This document shows, in pieces, positions 20,108 to 29,238 of a DNA stretch of 64,000 nucleotides. The number at the start of each line of letters is the position of its first letter. Position 1 is the stretch's first letter. The stretch lies in NCBI GenBank assembly GCA_018702955.1, contig JABJEK010000009.1:1-64000 (forward strand), read 5' to 3'. The DNA is from Rhodospirillaceae bacterium. Lineage in GTDB: Bacteria; Pseudomonadota; Alphaproteobacteria; UBA6615. The translations under genes were made by a program, and so were the position numbers. The notes below the pieces were generated by a model. It ran no database searches. It had not been told where the DNA came from and worked only from the letters and a program-made list of their open reading frames with translations.

Positions 20108-20803
20108 CTACCGGCGCAAATTGTTCGGCTGAATCGCGATACCATCCGCCATCCGGCGCAGCATTTCCTGCATTTGCGGCTCGGAGACGGGCCAATTCGC
20201 ACGATCATCCGCCTCGAACGAGGCGCCCCGCCAACGCTGGAAAACCTTCACGAAGGTGTCTTCAAAAATCAGGAAGCGCCAGATACTCACCTCACCCACA
20301 TCCGCACCATAGCCGACATTCGGCGGCCCATCGGCCGTCGAGCCGCAGACCATGGCCAGCAGAGCATTGGCCTCCGTAACGCTGAGAGTCTGCACGCCGA
20401 AGCCGCCTTCCGCGCAAGCCAGACTGTTCTGTTCCACCGCGAGGCCAATGAATTCACGCATCGAGGCCGTTTTACCAACCCCAAGCTCTTCGGCCGCCAC
20501 AGCGAAAAGACTGCTCCAGCTCTCGAAGTTTTGCCCTTTGGGGATCTGCTCGAGAATAAACTGACTGCCCGCATGATCCCGGTAGAACTCACTCTGATCC
20601 AGCAGCTTGGTCGGCTCGACTTCACCGGAAATCCATGCCGGCTGCGGATATTTCAGAATCACGTCATACAGGTCGATCTCTTGGGGAAAGCCACCTGCAT
20701 CTGCAGCACGGGTACGGGATTCAACCGCATCCAGCAGCATGAACGCCGCCAAAACCATGCAGATTTGAGCAAATTTCCTCATCTTCACGTGTTTTCCGAT
20801 CAT
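20108..20803 (-). CDS. Hypothetical exported protein
   Basis: 231 aa with N-terminal signal-like hydrophobic segment; no family recognised. Confidence 0.6.
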   Translation of the reverse strand: MIGKHVKMRKFAQICMVLAAFMLLDAVESRTRAADAGGFPQEIDLYDVILKYPQPAWISGEVEPTKLLDQSEFYRDHAGSQFILEQIPKGQNFESWSSLFAVAAEELGVGKTASMREFIGLAVEQNSLACAEGGFGVQTLSVTEANALLAMVCGSTADGPPNVGYGADVGEVSIWRFLIFEDTFVKVFQRWRGASFEADDRANWPVSEPQMQEMLRRMADGIAIQPNNLRR

Positions 20804-20812
20804 CGCATGCTC

Positions 20813-21595
20813 TCAAAACGTCTTCACGTCGCCCGCCCCGCCATAGGCCATCCAGCCGCCATCGACAAACAATGTCTCGCCGGTGATGAATGATGCGAAA
20901 TCCGACGCCAGGAATGCGATCGCCTGACCGACTTCCGCCGGCGTGCCGAGCCGCCCCAGGGGCGTGCGGTTGTTGATCCGCTCCGTGTCGACCTTGTCGG
21001 CCTCGATCAACCCCTGGATCATCGGCGTCGCGATATAGCCCGGCCCGACCGCGTTGATCCGCACACCATGTGGGCCCCACTCGCAGGCAAGTTCCCGGGT
21101 CAACGCAATGATAGCCGCTTTTGAGGGGCCATAAGCCGTGCGCCGCGGCCAGCCGCCGGGACCGTTGACCGAAGCGATGTTGACGATCGAGCCTGTGGAT
21201 TGCGGCACCATCAAACGCGCCGCCGCGCGGCAGATCTGGTATGTGCCCTTGAAATTGACGTCCATGATCCGCTGCCAGGGTTCCATGTCCCGCTCGAGGG
21301 CGTATTTGACCTCATCGACGATTCCGGCGGCGTTCACGGCGATATCGAGCCCACCCAGGGCCTCGGCGGCGGCAACCACGGTGGATTCCGCCTGCGCCTC
21401 GTCAGACACATCGCAAACGAAGGTCGGGCAGCCGGCGAGTTCGGCACTCACAGTGTCCAGTCCGTCTTCGTTGATGTCGGAAATGGCTACGTCGGCGCCG
21501 AGATCGCGCAGAATACCTGCCGTCACCGCGCCGATGCCGCTGGCACCGCCGGTCACGAGGGCGCGCTTGCCCGCGAGAGAAATTCCATTGGTCAT
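20813..21595 (-). CDS. SDR family oxidoreductase
   Basis: TGGASGIGAVTAG, NAAG, ASVNG, YGPSKAA motifs. Confidence 0.93.
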   Translation of the reverse strand: MTNGISLAGKRALVTGGASGIGAVTAGILRDLGADVAISDINEDGLDTVSAELAGCPTFVCDVSDEAQAESTVVAAAEALGGLDIAVNAAGIVDEVKYALERDMEPWQRIMDVNFKGTYQICRAAARLMVPQSTGSIVNIASVNGPGGWPRRTAYGPSKAAIIALTRELACEWGPHGVRINAVGPGYIATPMIQGLIEADKVDTERINNRTPLGRLGTPAEVGQAIAFLASDFASFITGETLFVDGGWMAYGGAGDVKTF

Positions 21596-21716
21596 GATGT
21601 ATTCCGCCTTCGCCTAACCCAATCGTTCGCCGATTGGACCATTGGTGGCAGGATGCGGCAAGGCCGCAAGCCCGTTTGGCGGCGTTAAACACCGAAATCA
21701 GGTGAATGCGGCGACG

Positions 21717-22181
21717 TTAGCCGAACTGAATATCGTCGGACCAGACCCGTTCGAAGCCGCGCAACAATGACCAGGCGGCGCCCAGATTCTCGTCTTCGGC
21801 ATTGAGTGCGCCGGCGTGACGGGATTCCATCTCGACCAGAGACGCACATAACGTCGTGCCCTTCTCGGTCGCCCGGATCCGCACGGACCGGCGATCGCGT
21901 TCCGATCGCTCCTGATCGAGATAACCCGTCTCGACCAGATGGCGGACGTTGTAGGTCACGTTGGAGCCGATGTAATAGCCACGATCCACCAACTCGCGGA
22001 TCGAGACCTCGGAGGCCTGCACGTTCATCAACAGCAACGCCTGCACGGCGTTGATGTCGTCGATGCCAAGCTGGCTCAGCTCATAGCGGATGACATCCAG
22101 GTAACGACGGTGCAGTCGCTCGATTAAGCGGGTGATGTCGCCATAGGAGGCCGCGGTGGTATTTCCAGATGCGTCAGGCAT
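21717..22181 (-). CDS. MarR/winged-helix transcriptional regulator (LdtR-like)
   Basis: IRELVDRGYYIGSNVTYNVRHLVETGYLDQERSERDRRSVRIRATEKG. Confidence 0.8.
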   Translation of the reverse strand: MPDASGNTTAASYGDITRLIERLHRRYLDVIRYELSQLGIDDINAVQALLLMNVQASEVSIRELVDRGYYIGSNVTYNVRHLVETGYLDQERSERDRRSVRIRATEKGTTLCASLVEMESRHAGALNAEDENLGAAWSLLRGFERVWSDDIQFG

Positions 22182-22249
22182 ACCCGCATCATGCGTGAGG
22201 GCTTCTTAACGACGCGTGAACAATAGATTGGACGCAAGATAATCCCGGA

Positions 22250-22441
22250 CTATCCCGAAACTGTCCCCGCCTCGCCGTCGTCGTAATACGTCTCGGTGGT
22301 CGTCTGCACCCAATCCCCGGCACGGCGCTGAGTACCGAATGCCGGCGTGTTCCCGGTCATGATGGTGCCCGGGTTGCCGTCATCATATTCGCGATGCGTG
22401 GACGCGATCTCGATGCTTGAAGGTGATGTGATCCGGTTCAT
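22250..22441 (-). CDS. Small hypothetical protein with duplicated YDDGxxGT motif
   Basis: 63 aa from the internal ATG at 22441 (77 aa from TTG); AAAGG ahead of the ATG. Confidence 0.45.
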   Translation of the reverse strand: MNRITSPSSIEIASTHREYDDGNPGTIMTGNTPAFGTQRRAGDWVQTTTETYYDDGEAGTVSG

Positions 22442-22594
22442 CGGTTTGCTGCCTTTGTCGGGGTGTGCCGAAGCGTTGGACAAACCCTAGTCGGACGAGA
22501 TGAGACAGCACCACTTAATTCAACTTTTTCAATTGTTTATGTGTAAATCACTTTGCAAACGTCGGGCGAATATCCGTCAACGCTGTAAACATTC

Positions 22595-23191
22595 CTAGTC
22601 GGCCTGCATGGCTAGAATGGCCGTCGTTCGCGGCCGGTAGATTGCCTGATAGTAAAGGCGTTGCGCGGGGATCATCAGCGGCAGCAGGAACGGCTCATAG
22701 TCGAAATAGACTTCGGTTATGACCAGCCCCTCACCCTCATCCACGTTGAAGTTCAGCGGCAGGACCGCCGGATCTCCGGGCACGCCCACCAGGCTCGGCT
22801 CGGTCACATGACCGGCACCGATCTGCTGCCACAACACTTCGGGGCCCGTGTCCTCGCCTGTAACCGACGTGACGATGATGTTGCCGGCATCGAACAGGTC
22901 GAACGGCCGGCCGAGCTGGTCGGCCGCGGCGAAATAATCGTCGAAATCCGCTTCATCCAGCGCCTCGGCACGGGCAACGAAATCCCCGACGAAACTGGTG
23001 ACCCGCTCCATCTTCTGATTGACCAGCGCGAAGCGGGCGAACTCGACCCCGCCCATCAACAATCCGACCAGAATGGGCATGGCAAAGGCGAATTCCAGCA
23101 TCACGCCGCCGCGCCGATCACGCAGAAACGGCCAGAAAATCCCGTTGGCCACGGCTTCGGGGCCGGTCTGAATGCTATTGGATAATCCCAT
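22595..23191 (-). CDS. TadE-like pilus assembly protein
   Basis: RRGGVMLEFAFAMPILVGLLMGGVEFARFALVNQKMERV; ATG at 23191 inferred. Confidence 0.8.
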   Translation of the reverse strand: MGLSNSIQTGPEAVANGIFWPFLRDRRGGVMLEFAFAMPILVGLLMGGVEFARFALVNQKMERVTSFVGDFVARAEALDEADFDDYFAAADQLGRPFDLFDAGNIIVTSVTGEDTGPEVLWQQIGAGHVTEPSLVGVPGDPAVLPLNFNVDEGEGLVITEVYFDYEPFLLPLMIPAQRLYYQAIYRPRTTAILAMQAD

Positions 23192-23816
23192 CGCCATCCT
23201 CCAGGTCATAGGGCTCGTTGCGCACGGCGATGCTGGCGACCAGCTGTATTACATTGTCGTCGCCGCCGATCAGATGGCCGAGAAATCCGGTCAGTGACGG
23301 CGCGTCGTAGGTCACCCGATAAAGCACCACTTCCCCAGATTGGCCGGCGCTGGCCAGGCCCTGATCCGGGTCCCACTGGCTGTTTCCGTTGATGTCGGTG
23401 TAAGTTTCGCCGATGTCGTACACCCCGTTGAACGGCGGCCCGTCGACAAAGGGTTCCGGCGCCCCGATGACATCGAAACTGCCGTAGGTCAGCACATCGA
23501 TCTGCGCCTCGTCGGTGTCCACGAGGCCAATGGTCCGATCGGCGATGATGTCCTGGATAATATTCAGCCGTTCCGCCTCGTCCTGGCCCGTCACGCCGTA
23601 GCGGGCCGCATCACGCACGGCACCCTCCATCAGGGCCTCCGTCGACAGGACCATGCCGATCTCCATGGTGCCCAGGATGGTGAGAATAAACAGCGGACCA
23701 ACGAGCGCGAACTCGACGCCTGCGACCCCCGATTTATCTCGTCTGAATTTATCGAAAATTCTATTGAATACAGGTAGTTGTGATTTACTTCCTGATAACC
23801 TGGTTGAATTTATCAT
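23175..23816 (-). CDS. TadE/TadG-like pilus assembly protein
   Basis: KSGVAGVEFALVGPLFILTILGTMEIGMVLSTEALMEGAVRDAARYGVTGQ. Confidence 0.82.
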   Translation of the reverse strand: MINSTRLSGSKSQLPVFNRIFDKFRRDKSGVAGVEFALVGPLFILTILGTMEIGMVLSTEALMEGAVRDAARYGVTGQDEAERLNIIQDIIADRTIGLVDTDEAQIDVLTYGSFDVIGAPEPFVDGPPFNGVYDIGETYTDINGNSQWDPDQGLASAGQSGEVVLYRVTYDAPSLTGFLGHLIGGDDNVIQLVASIAVRNEPYDLEDGDGIIQ

Positions 23817-23848
23817 GATGTCATCCTTTCACTTTCAGAGGCATCCAG

Positions 23849-24700
23849 ATGACCCTCGTTGAACGACTGAAACAACGCCCTGCCGGGCTCGCCATCGTGG
23901 CCGGCCTTCTGCTCTCCGCCTGTGCGCCGGCGGCACATACCGACGGCGTGTCCGGCGGCGGTAGCGACACTATGTTGCGGATCGGCGACGCGGCCCGGGA
24001 CGCCGGCGATATCAGTGCCGCAATCCCGATCTACCGCCGCGCCCACATGCTCGCCCCGCTGGAGCTCGATCCGTTGCTGCGGCTGGCCAACACGCTGAGC
24101 AATGTCGGCGCCCATCGTGAAGCCGGAAACGCCTGGAAACGGGCGCTTCTGATCGAACCGCGCAGCTTCGACGCCCGCCTTGGCTACGGCGAGACCCTGG
24201 CAGCTCTCGACCAGCCCATTCTTGCTCTCGAGCAGTTCCGGCTGGCCGCAGAACTCGGCAGCAGCGCGGATATGCACAACGGCATGGGTGTTTCCCATGA
24301 TCTGCTGGGCGACGCGGCTGCGGCGCAGGCTGCCTACCGCGAAGGTCTTGGCGACCAGCGCAGCCTCAAGTTGCTCAACAATCTGGGACTTTCCCTGGCG
24401 TTGTCGGGCGAATACGGGGAAGCGATCGCAATCCTGGAGGAGGCCAACGGTTTCTCGAGCGCGGGTTCGCGCCATCGCACCAACCTGGCGCTGGCGTATG
24501 CCCTTTCGGGCCAGGATGGACGCGCCCGCGCGATCATGGCCATGGACACCGATGAGGTCTCGGCCCAGCGCGCACAGGCCTTCTACACCATGCTGGCCAG
24601 CCTGCCCGACCATGAATCCCGGGTCGCGGCCGTCGGCACCTACAGTGCGGTCCGCGACAACGGCACGCGCAGCACCGCAAATCCACGCCGCGCGCGCTAG
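23849..24700 (+). CDS. TPR lipoprotein, TadD-like
   Basis: Lipobox LLLSAC; TPR repeats; LLNNLGLSLALSGEYGEAIAILEEA...HRTNLALAYALSGQ. Confidence 0.8.
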   Translation: MTLVERLKQRPAGLAIVAGLLLSACAPAAHTDGVSGGGSDTMLRIGDAARDAGDISAAIPIYRRAHMLAPLELDPLLRLANTLSNVGAHREAGNAWKRALLIEPRSFDARLGYGETLAALDQPILALEQFRLAAELGSSADMHNGMGVSHDLLGDAAAAQAAYREGLGDQRSLKLLNNLGLSLALSGEYGEAIAILEEANGFSSAGSRHRTNLALAYALSGQDGRARAIMAMDTDEVSAQRAQAFYTMLASLPDHESRVAAVGTYSAVRDNGTRSTANPRRAR

Positions 24701-25225
24701 TTTATCGACGACATGCAGCCATGGCATCGCGGCGGCACCATGGCCAATCTGGGACTAGCCTGGGGCTGGCGCGTCCTGTCGCCGACCTGGCAAGGCCTGT
24801 GGGGCGGCGCCACCCCGTCGGAGCTTCCACTCGATTACGACACGCCACTGATGGACAAGGTCGCGATCATGCTCACCGACGGCGTGAACCAATGGTACGA
24901 CTGGCCGACCGGCCTGCCCAACAACCCGGACGCCGATTACACAGCCTATGGTCGGGTCAGCGAGGGTCGGCTGGGCACGGTGAATGGTGGTGCGGCGACA
25001 ACCGAGATCAACAACCGTATGCTCGCGGTCTGTAATTCGATGAAGACCGAGGGGATCATAATCTTTGCGATCACGTTCCGGCTAAACAACAACGCAACCC
25101 AGGATCTGTACCGGAACTGCGCCACCTCGCCCGCGCATTACTTCGACTCCCCGTCGAACGACGAGTTGCAGGACGTGTTCCACGAGATCGGTAACGAGCT
25201 GACGAATTTGCGCCTCGCTCAGTAG
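24701..25225 (+). pseudogene. C-terminal remnant of a TadG-like VWA pilus assembly protein
   Basis: FIDDMQPWHRGGTMANLGLAWGWRVLSPTWQGLWGG...KVAIMLTDGVNQWYDWP...FAITFRLNN; the N-terminal TadE-like and most of the VWA part are absent; same frame as the preceding TPR gene, separated by TAG at 24698-24700. Confidence 0.7.
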
Positions 25226-25289
25226 TTCTCCCATTCCCGCGACTCTCCGCCCGGTCTAGTCTCCGCCTCTTGTTCGACCGGAGGCTGGA

Positions 25290-26093
25290 ATGACGACGCG
25301 GAATATCGATCGGCTCAACGAGATTATGGCGCAACTGCGCCATCCGACCGACGGCTGCCCCTGGGACGTGGCTCAAGACTTCAAATCAATCGCGCCCTAT
25401 ACGATTGAGGAGGCCTATGAGGTCGCTGACGCCATCGAACGCGATGATCGCGACAGCCTGCGCGAGGAACTCGGGGACCTGCTGCTCCAGGTCGTCTTCC
25501 ACGCGCGCATTGCCGAGGAAGAAAAGTCCTTCGATTTCGACGATGTGGCCGGCGCCATCGTCGACAAGCTGGTGCGCCGCCACCCACACGTGTTCGACAC
25601 CGACAATCACGATCCTGACTCGAGCCTGCGCGACAATTGGGAATCCCAGAAAGCCAGCGAACGGGCCGACAAGTCCCGGGCCAGGGGCGAGGATCCCAGC
25701 CTGCTCGACGATGTTCCGGTCGCTCTACCCGCGCTCACGCGTTCAGAGAAACTTCAAAAGCGCGCGGCCCGTGGAGGCTTCGACTGGACCGAGATTGATC
25801 CCGTCCTTGAAAAACTCGAAGAGGAACTGGGTGAACTCAAAGCCGAGATATCCGCTGGCGGAAGTCCCGAAAGACTAGCTGACGAAATGGGTGATCTGTT
25901 GTTTTCCTGCGTCAATCTTGCCCGTCACCTGAAACTCGACCCGGAAGAATCCTTGCGCGGCACCAACGCAAAATTCGAGCGCCGGTTCCGCCATGTCGAG
26001 ACGTCGGTCCGTAACGACGGCGATGATCTGCAAAAGGTTGGATTGGATGTTTTGGAAGAACGTTGGCAACAAGCGAAGAAACTTGGCTTGTGA
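25290..26093 (+). CDS. mazG: Nucleoside triphosphate pyrophosphohydrolase
   Basis: LRHPTDGCPWDVAQDFKSIAPYTIEEAYEVADAIE, EELGDLLLQVVFHARIAEE. Confidence 0.96.
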   Translation: MTTRNIDRLNEIMAQLRHPTDGCPWDVAQDFKSIAPYTIEEAYEVADAIERDDRDSLREELGDLLLQVVFHARIAEEEKSFDFDDVAGAIVDKLVRRHPHVFDTDNHDPDSSLRDNWESQKASERADKSRARGEDPSLLDDVPVALPALTRSEKLQKRAARGGFDWTEIDPVLEKLEEELGELKAEISAGGSPERLADEMGDLLFSCVNLARHLKLDPEESLRGTNAKFERRFRHVETSVRNDGDDLQKVGLDVLEERWQQAKKLGL

Positions 26094-26209
26094 TCCAAAA
26101 AATCTCCTAATCCCTTAAAATCCAACGAAAAATCAAACGCGTATTAATCTCGTTTTCCTACATTCGACCCGCGATGCAAAAGCACGCGCACGAGGTGCGT
26201 GCCACATAA

Positions 26210-26623
26210 ATGGCGGGGAGAATATCGATGGATATGAGTGTTCTCGACGGCAGCACGGGCAGTCCGGGGCTGAATGATCTACTCGAACATGCGCGAGAGG
26301 CCGTGCGCGGCGGTCGCCTGAGCGAGGCGCAGGAAACTTGCCAGTCGCTAATCGATACACATCCCGATCAACCCGACGCCTGGTTCCTTTTCGGCATGAC
26401 GGCGCTGCGCAACGGCGATGCCGACAAGGCACATACCTACCTGTCCCGCGCTGTCGATATGCGGCGCGGTTTCGCGCCATATCGGATCGCGCTTGGCCAA
26501 ACCCTGAAGCGTGCGGGGGATATCGACGGCGCTTATCGACAATTCCACGATGCCTGGATTCTCGACCCGCGAGCTCACGAAGCCGCGTTCGGACTTGCCA
26601 GCACGAGTGCCGCGATGGGCTAG
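26210..26623 (+). CDS. TPR N-terminal portion of an interrupted TPR-sulfotransferase gene
   Basis: 137 aa TPR ORF ended by TAG (26621-26623); the frame stays open to 28330. Confidence 0.7.
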   Translation: MAGRISMDMSVLDGSTGSPGLNDLLEHAREAVRGGRLSEAQETCQSLIDTHPDQPDAWFLFGMTALRNGDADKAHTYLSRAVDMRRGFAPYRIALGQTLKRAGDIDGAYRQFHDAWILDPRAHEAAFGLASTSAAMG

Positions 26624-26656
26624 CGTGCCGAATCCACCCAGCTTCAGCGGATCGCG

Positions 26657-28330
26657 TTGCGGTTGTTGCGACGAAATGTGGGCCGACAGGTAAGCCGACG
26701 GTTCCTCGCCCATGCCGCCAACATTGGCGCGTATTTTCGGACCATTCCCGGTGCGGGATTATCGCGAGAGTATCGATCCGCGATGACACTGGCGCGATGG
26801 CTCACGAAGCGCGGTGATCCCAATGCCGCCTTTGTCGCCCTTGAACGCGCACAGCGCGCGGCCCCTGACGATCCCCGTCCCCTCGCCGAGCTGGCGCGTC
26901 AGGCATTCGATGCCGAAAATTTCCTTCTGGCTCTCGAATACCTGGAACGTGCACGCGAGGTCGCCCCGCAAAGTCTCGATGTAAGTTGCGAGTACGGCCG
27001 CCTGCTGAGCAGAATTGCGCGTCATGAAGACGCCTTCTCGGTCCTCGAGGATGCACATCTGCAAAACCCGGATGCGATCCGACCTCTCCTGCTTCTCGGT
27101 TGGGCACGGTATCGTGCCGGTCAAAGCCAGCGCGCAGTTTCAGACTTCGATGCCGTTCTCGAGCGGCAGCCGACATCGATCGAGGCGCATTACGGACGGG
27201 CACGCGCATTGATCGATGCCGGAGACATGTCGGATGCCAAGAGATGGCTTTACCGGACCATCGCGCTTTCTCCCGGCCATGCCGGCGCCTTGCGCGAGCT
27301 GGCCAATCTGAAAGACCTTGCGCCCGGCGATACACAATTTGGTGGCCTGATATCCGCCATCGAGGACGACACCTCCCCGCCGCAACGCCGCGCTGTGCTC
27401 CATATGGCCGCCGGTGCCAGCTGCCACAACGTCAAAGCCTATGCCGACGCGTTCGACCACTACCGGAACGGCAATCTGCTCAAGGACGTCGTCTTCGACA
27501 TACGAAGCTATGCCGGGCATATCGATGCTTTGATCGCCGGCTTTGACCGACATCATTTCGAACGCACAAAGGGTTGGGGAAATCCATCCGAAGTACCGGT
27601 TTTCATTCTCGGTATGCCACGCTCCGGCACGTCACTGGTTGAGCAAATTCTGGCCAGTCACTCGCACGTGCATGGGTCGGGAGAGCGCGAGGAAATGCTT
27701 CAACTCGCCGACCAGTTATCGGAACAACTGAACGACAGCCGTCCCTACCCGGCCTGCGTCGAAGGATTGTCCAGCAGTTCAAGCAAGGATATTGCCGAGC
27801 AGTTTCTCGGCGCCCTGAAACGCGCCGCTCCCCATGCCGCCCGCATCACCGACAAGATGCCGGGGAACTTTCATCATGTCGGCCTGATCGCGACCCTGTT
27901 TCCCAATGCGAAAATAATTCACTGCCGTCGTGATCCGCGCGATACGTGTCTTTCCATATTCTTCGGCGATTTCGTAGGGAGCCACCCCTACTCCTACGAC
28001 CTGACCAATCTGGGTCGCTATCACCGCCAATATGAGCGGTTGATGGCGCACTGGCACGAGGTGCTCCCGGGACGCATTCTGGATGTGAGCTATGAAGACC
28101 TGGTCGACCAGCAGGAAGACGGGTCACGCCGGATGGTCGCGTTCTGCGATCTGGACTGGGAGGCTCGGTGTCTTGAATTTCACAAGACGTCACGGAATGT
28201 GAAGACTCGAAGCAACGCGCAGGTCAGGCAGCCCATCTATCGTTCTTCGATCGAGCGCTGGCGGCCCTATGAGGCACATCTCGAGCCTCTGTTCGCCGCT
28301 CTGTCCGCGCCGGCCGAGGTTTCGCGCTAG
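26657..28330 (+). CDS. TPR repeat / sulfotransferase family protein (C-terminal portion of the same frame)
   Basis: TPR repeats; VFILGMPRSGTSLVEQILASHSHVHGSGE (5'-PSB), IIHCRRDPRDTCLSIFF; the TTG start is only what the ORF track reports. Confidence 0.85.
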   Translation: MRLLRRNVGRQVSRRFLAHAANIGAYFRTIPGAGLSREYRSAMTLARWLTKRGDPNAAFVALERAQRAAPDDPRPLAELARQAFDAENFLLALEYLERAREVAPQSLDVSCEYGRLLSRIARHEDAFSVLEDAHLQNPDAIRPLLLLGWARYRAGQSQRAVSDFDAVLERQPTSIEAHYGRARALIDAGDMSDAKRWLYRTIALSPGHAGALRELANLKDLAPGDTQFGGLISAIEDDTSPPQRRAVLHMAAGASCHNVKAYADAFDHYRNGNLLKDVVFDIRSYAGHIDALIAGFDRHHFERTKGWGNPSEVPVFILGMPRSGTSLVEQILASHSHVHGSGEREEMLQLADQLSEQLNDSRPYPACVEGLSSSSSKDIAEQFLGALKRAAPHAARITDKMPGNFHHVGLIATLFPNAKIIHCRRDPRDTCLSIFFGDFVGSHPYSYDLTNLGRYHRQYERLMAHWHEVLPGRILDVSYEDLVDQQEDGSRRMVAFCDLDWEARCLEFHKTSRNVKTRSNAQVRQPIYRSSIERWRPYEAHLEPLFAALSAPAEVSR

Positions 28331-29205
28331 TCGTCCGACAAGAGGTGCAGCAGGCTCGATGTGTCCCAGCGGCCACCGCCGCGCGCCTGAACCTGGGCGT
28401 AGAACTGATCGACCAGCGCCGTCATCGGGAGCCGTGCTTCATTTCGTGCGGTCTCAGCCAGACAAATGCCCAAATCCTTGCGCATCCAGTCGACGGCGAA
28501 CCCGAACTCGTACTGGCCGTCCACCATGGTCGACCAGCGATTTTCCATCTGCCAGGACTGCGCCGCCCCCTTTGAGATGGTGCCGATAACCTTCTCCATA
28601 TCGAGCCCGGACTTCATGCCAAAATTCATCGCCTCGGACAGGCCCTGGACCACGCCGGCGATGCATATCTGATTGACCATCTTGGCAAGTTGTCCCGAAC
28701 CGCTCGGACCGATCAGCGTGCACGCCTGGGCATAGGCATCGATCACAGGGTTCGCACGGGCAAATGTTTCCGGCGTGCCGCCGACCATGACCGTCAGCGC
28801 GCCGTTTTCCGCGCCCGCCTGCCCGCCGGATACAGGCGCATCGAGGAACCCGATGTCGAGCCCGGCGCAGGTCTGCGCAAGTTCGCGGGCCAGATCCGCG
28901 GACGCCGTTGTGTGATCCACGAGGATCGCCCCCGCTGTCATCCCGGCCAGCGCGCCGTCATCGCCATGCACGACACTGCGGACATCATCATCATTTCCGA
29001 CACAAACAAACACGATATCGCAGCCCTGTGCGGCTTCACGCGGTGTCGGGTGAGCTGCGCCGCCACCTTCCGCGACCCAGGCCTCTGCCTTCGCACCGGT
29101 TCGATTGTAGACGGACACCGTGTGCCCCGCCGTCCGTAGATGGCCGGCCATCGGGTAGCCCATTACACCTAGACCAATGAACGCTGCTTTCACCTGATCA
29201 GACAT
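28327..29205 (-). CDS. NAD(P)-dependent oxidoreductase (3-hydroxyisobutyrate dehydrogenase family)
   Basis: FIGLGVMGYPMAGHLRTAGH, FLDAPVSGGQAGAENGALTVMVGG, GQLAKMVNQ. Confidence 0.94.
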   Translation of the reverse strand: MSDQVKAAFIGLGVMGYPMAGHLRTAGHTVSVYNRTGAKAEAWVAEGGGAAHPTPREAAQGCDIVFVCVGNDDDVRSVVHGDDGALAGMTAGAILVDHTTASADLARELAQTCAGLDIGFLDAPVSGGQAGAENGALTVMVGGTPETFARANPVIDAYAQACTLIGPSGSGQLAKMVNQICIAGVVQGLSEAMNFGMKSGLDMEKVIGTISKGAAQSWQMENRWSTMVDGQYEFGFAVDWMRKDLGICLAETARNEARLPMTALVDQFYAQVQARGGGRWDTSSLLHLLSDD

Positions 29206-29238
29206 CCCTCTCCCCTTATCCGCCGCGCGTCGCGGTCG

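Noticed and set aside
26621-26623. Genetic code change or genome-wide amber recoding to explain the in-frame TAG codons
   Set aside because: TAG is used as a normal terminal stop by several genes here (e.g. 1172-1174, 10614-10616, 28328-28330, 45334-45336, 61655-61657), so a general reassignment is not supported.
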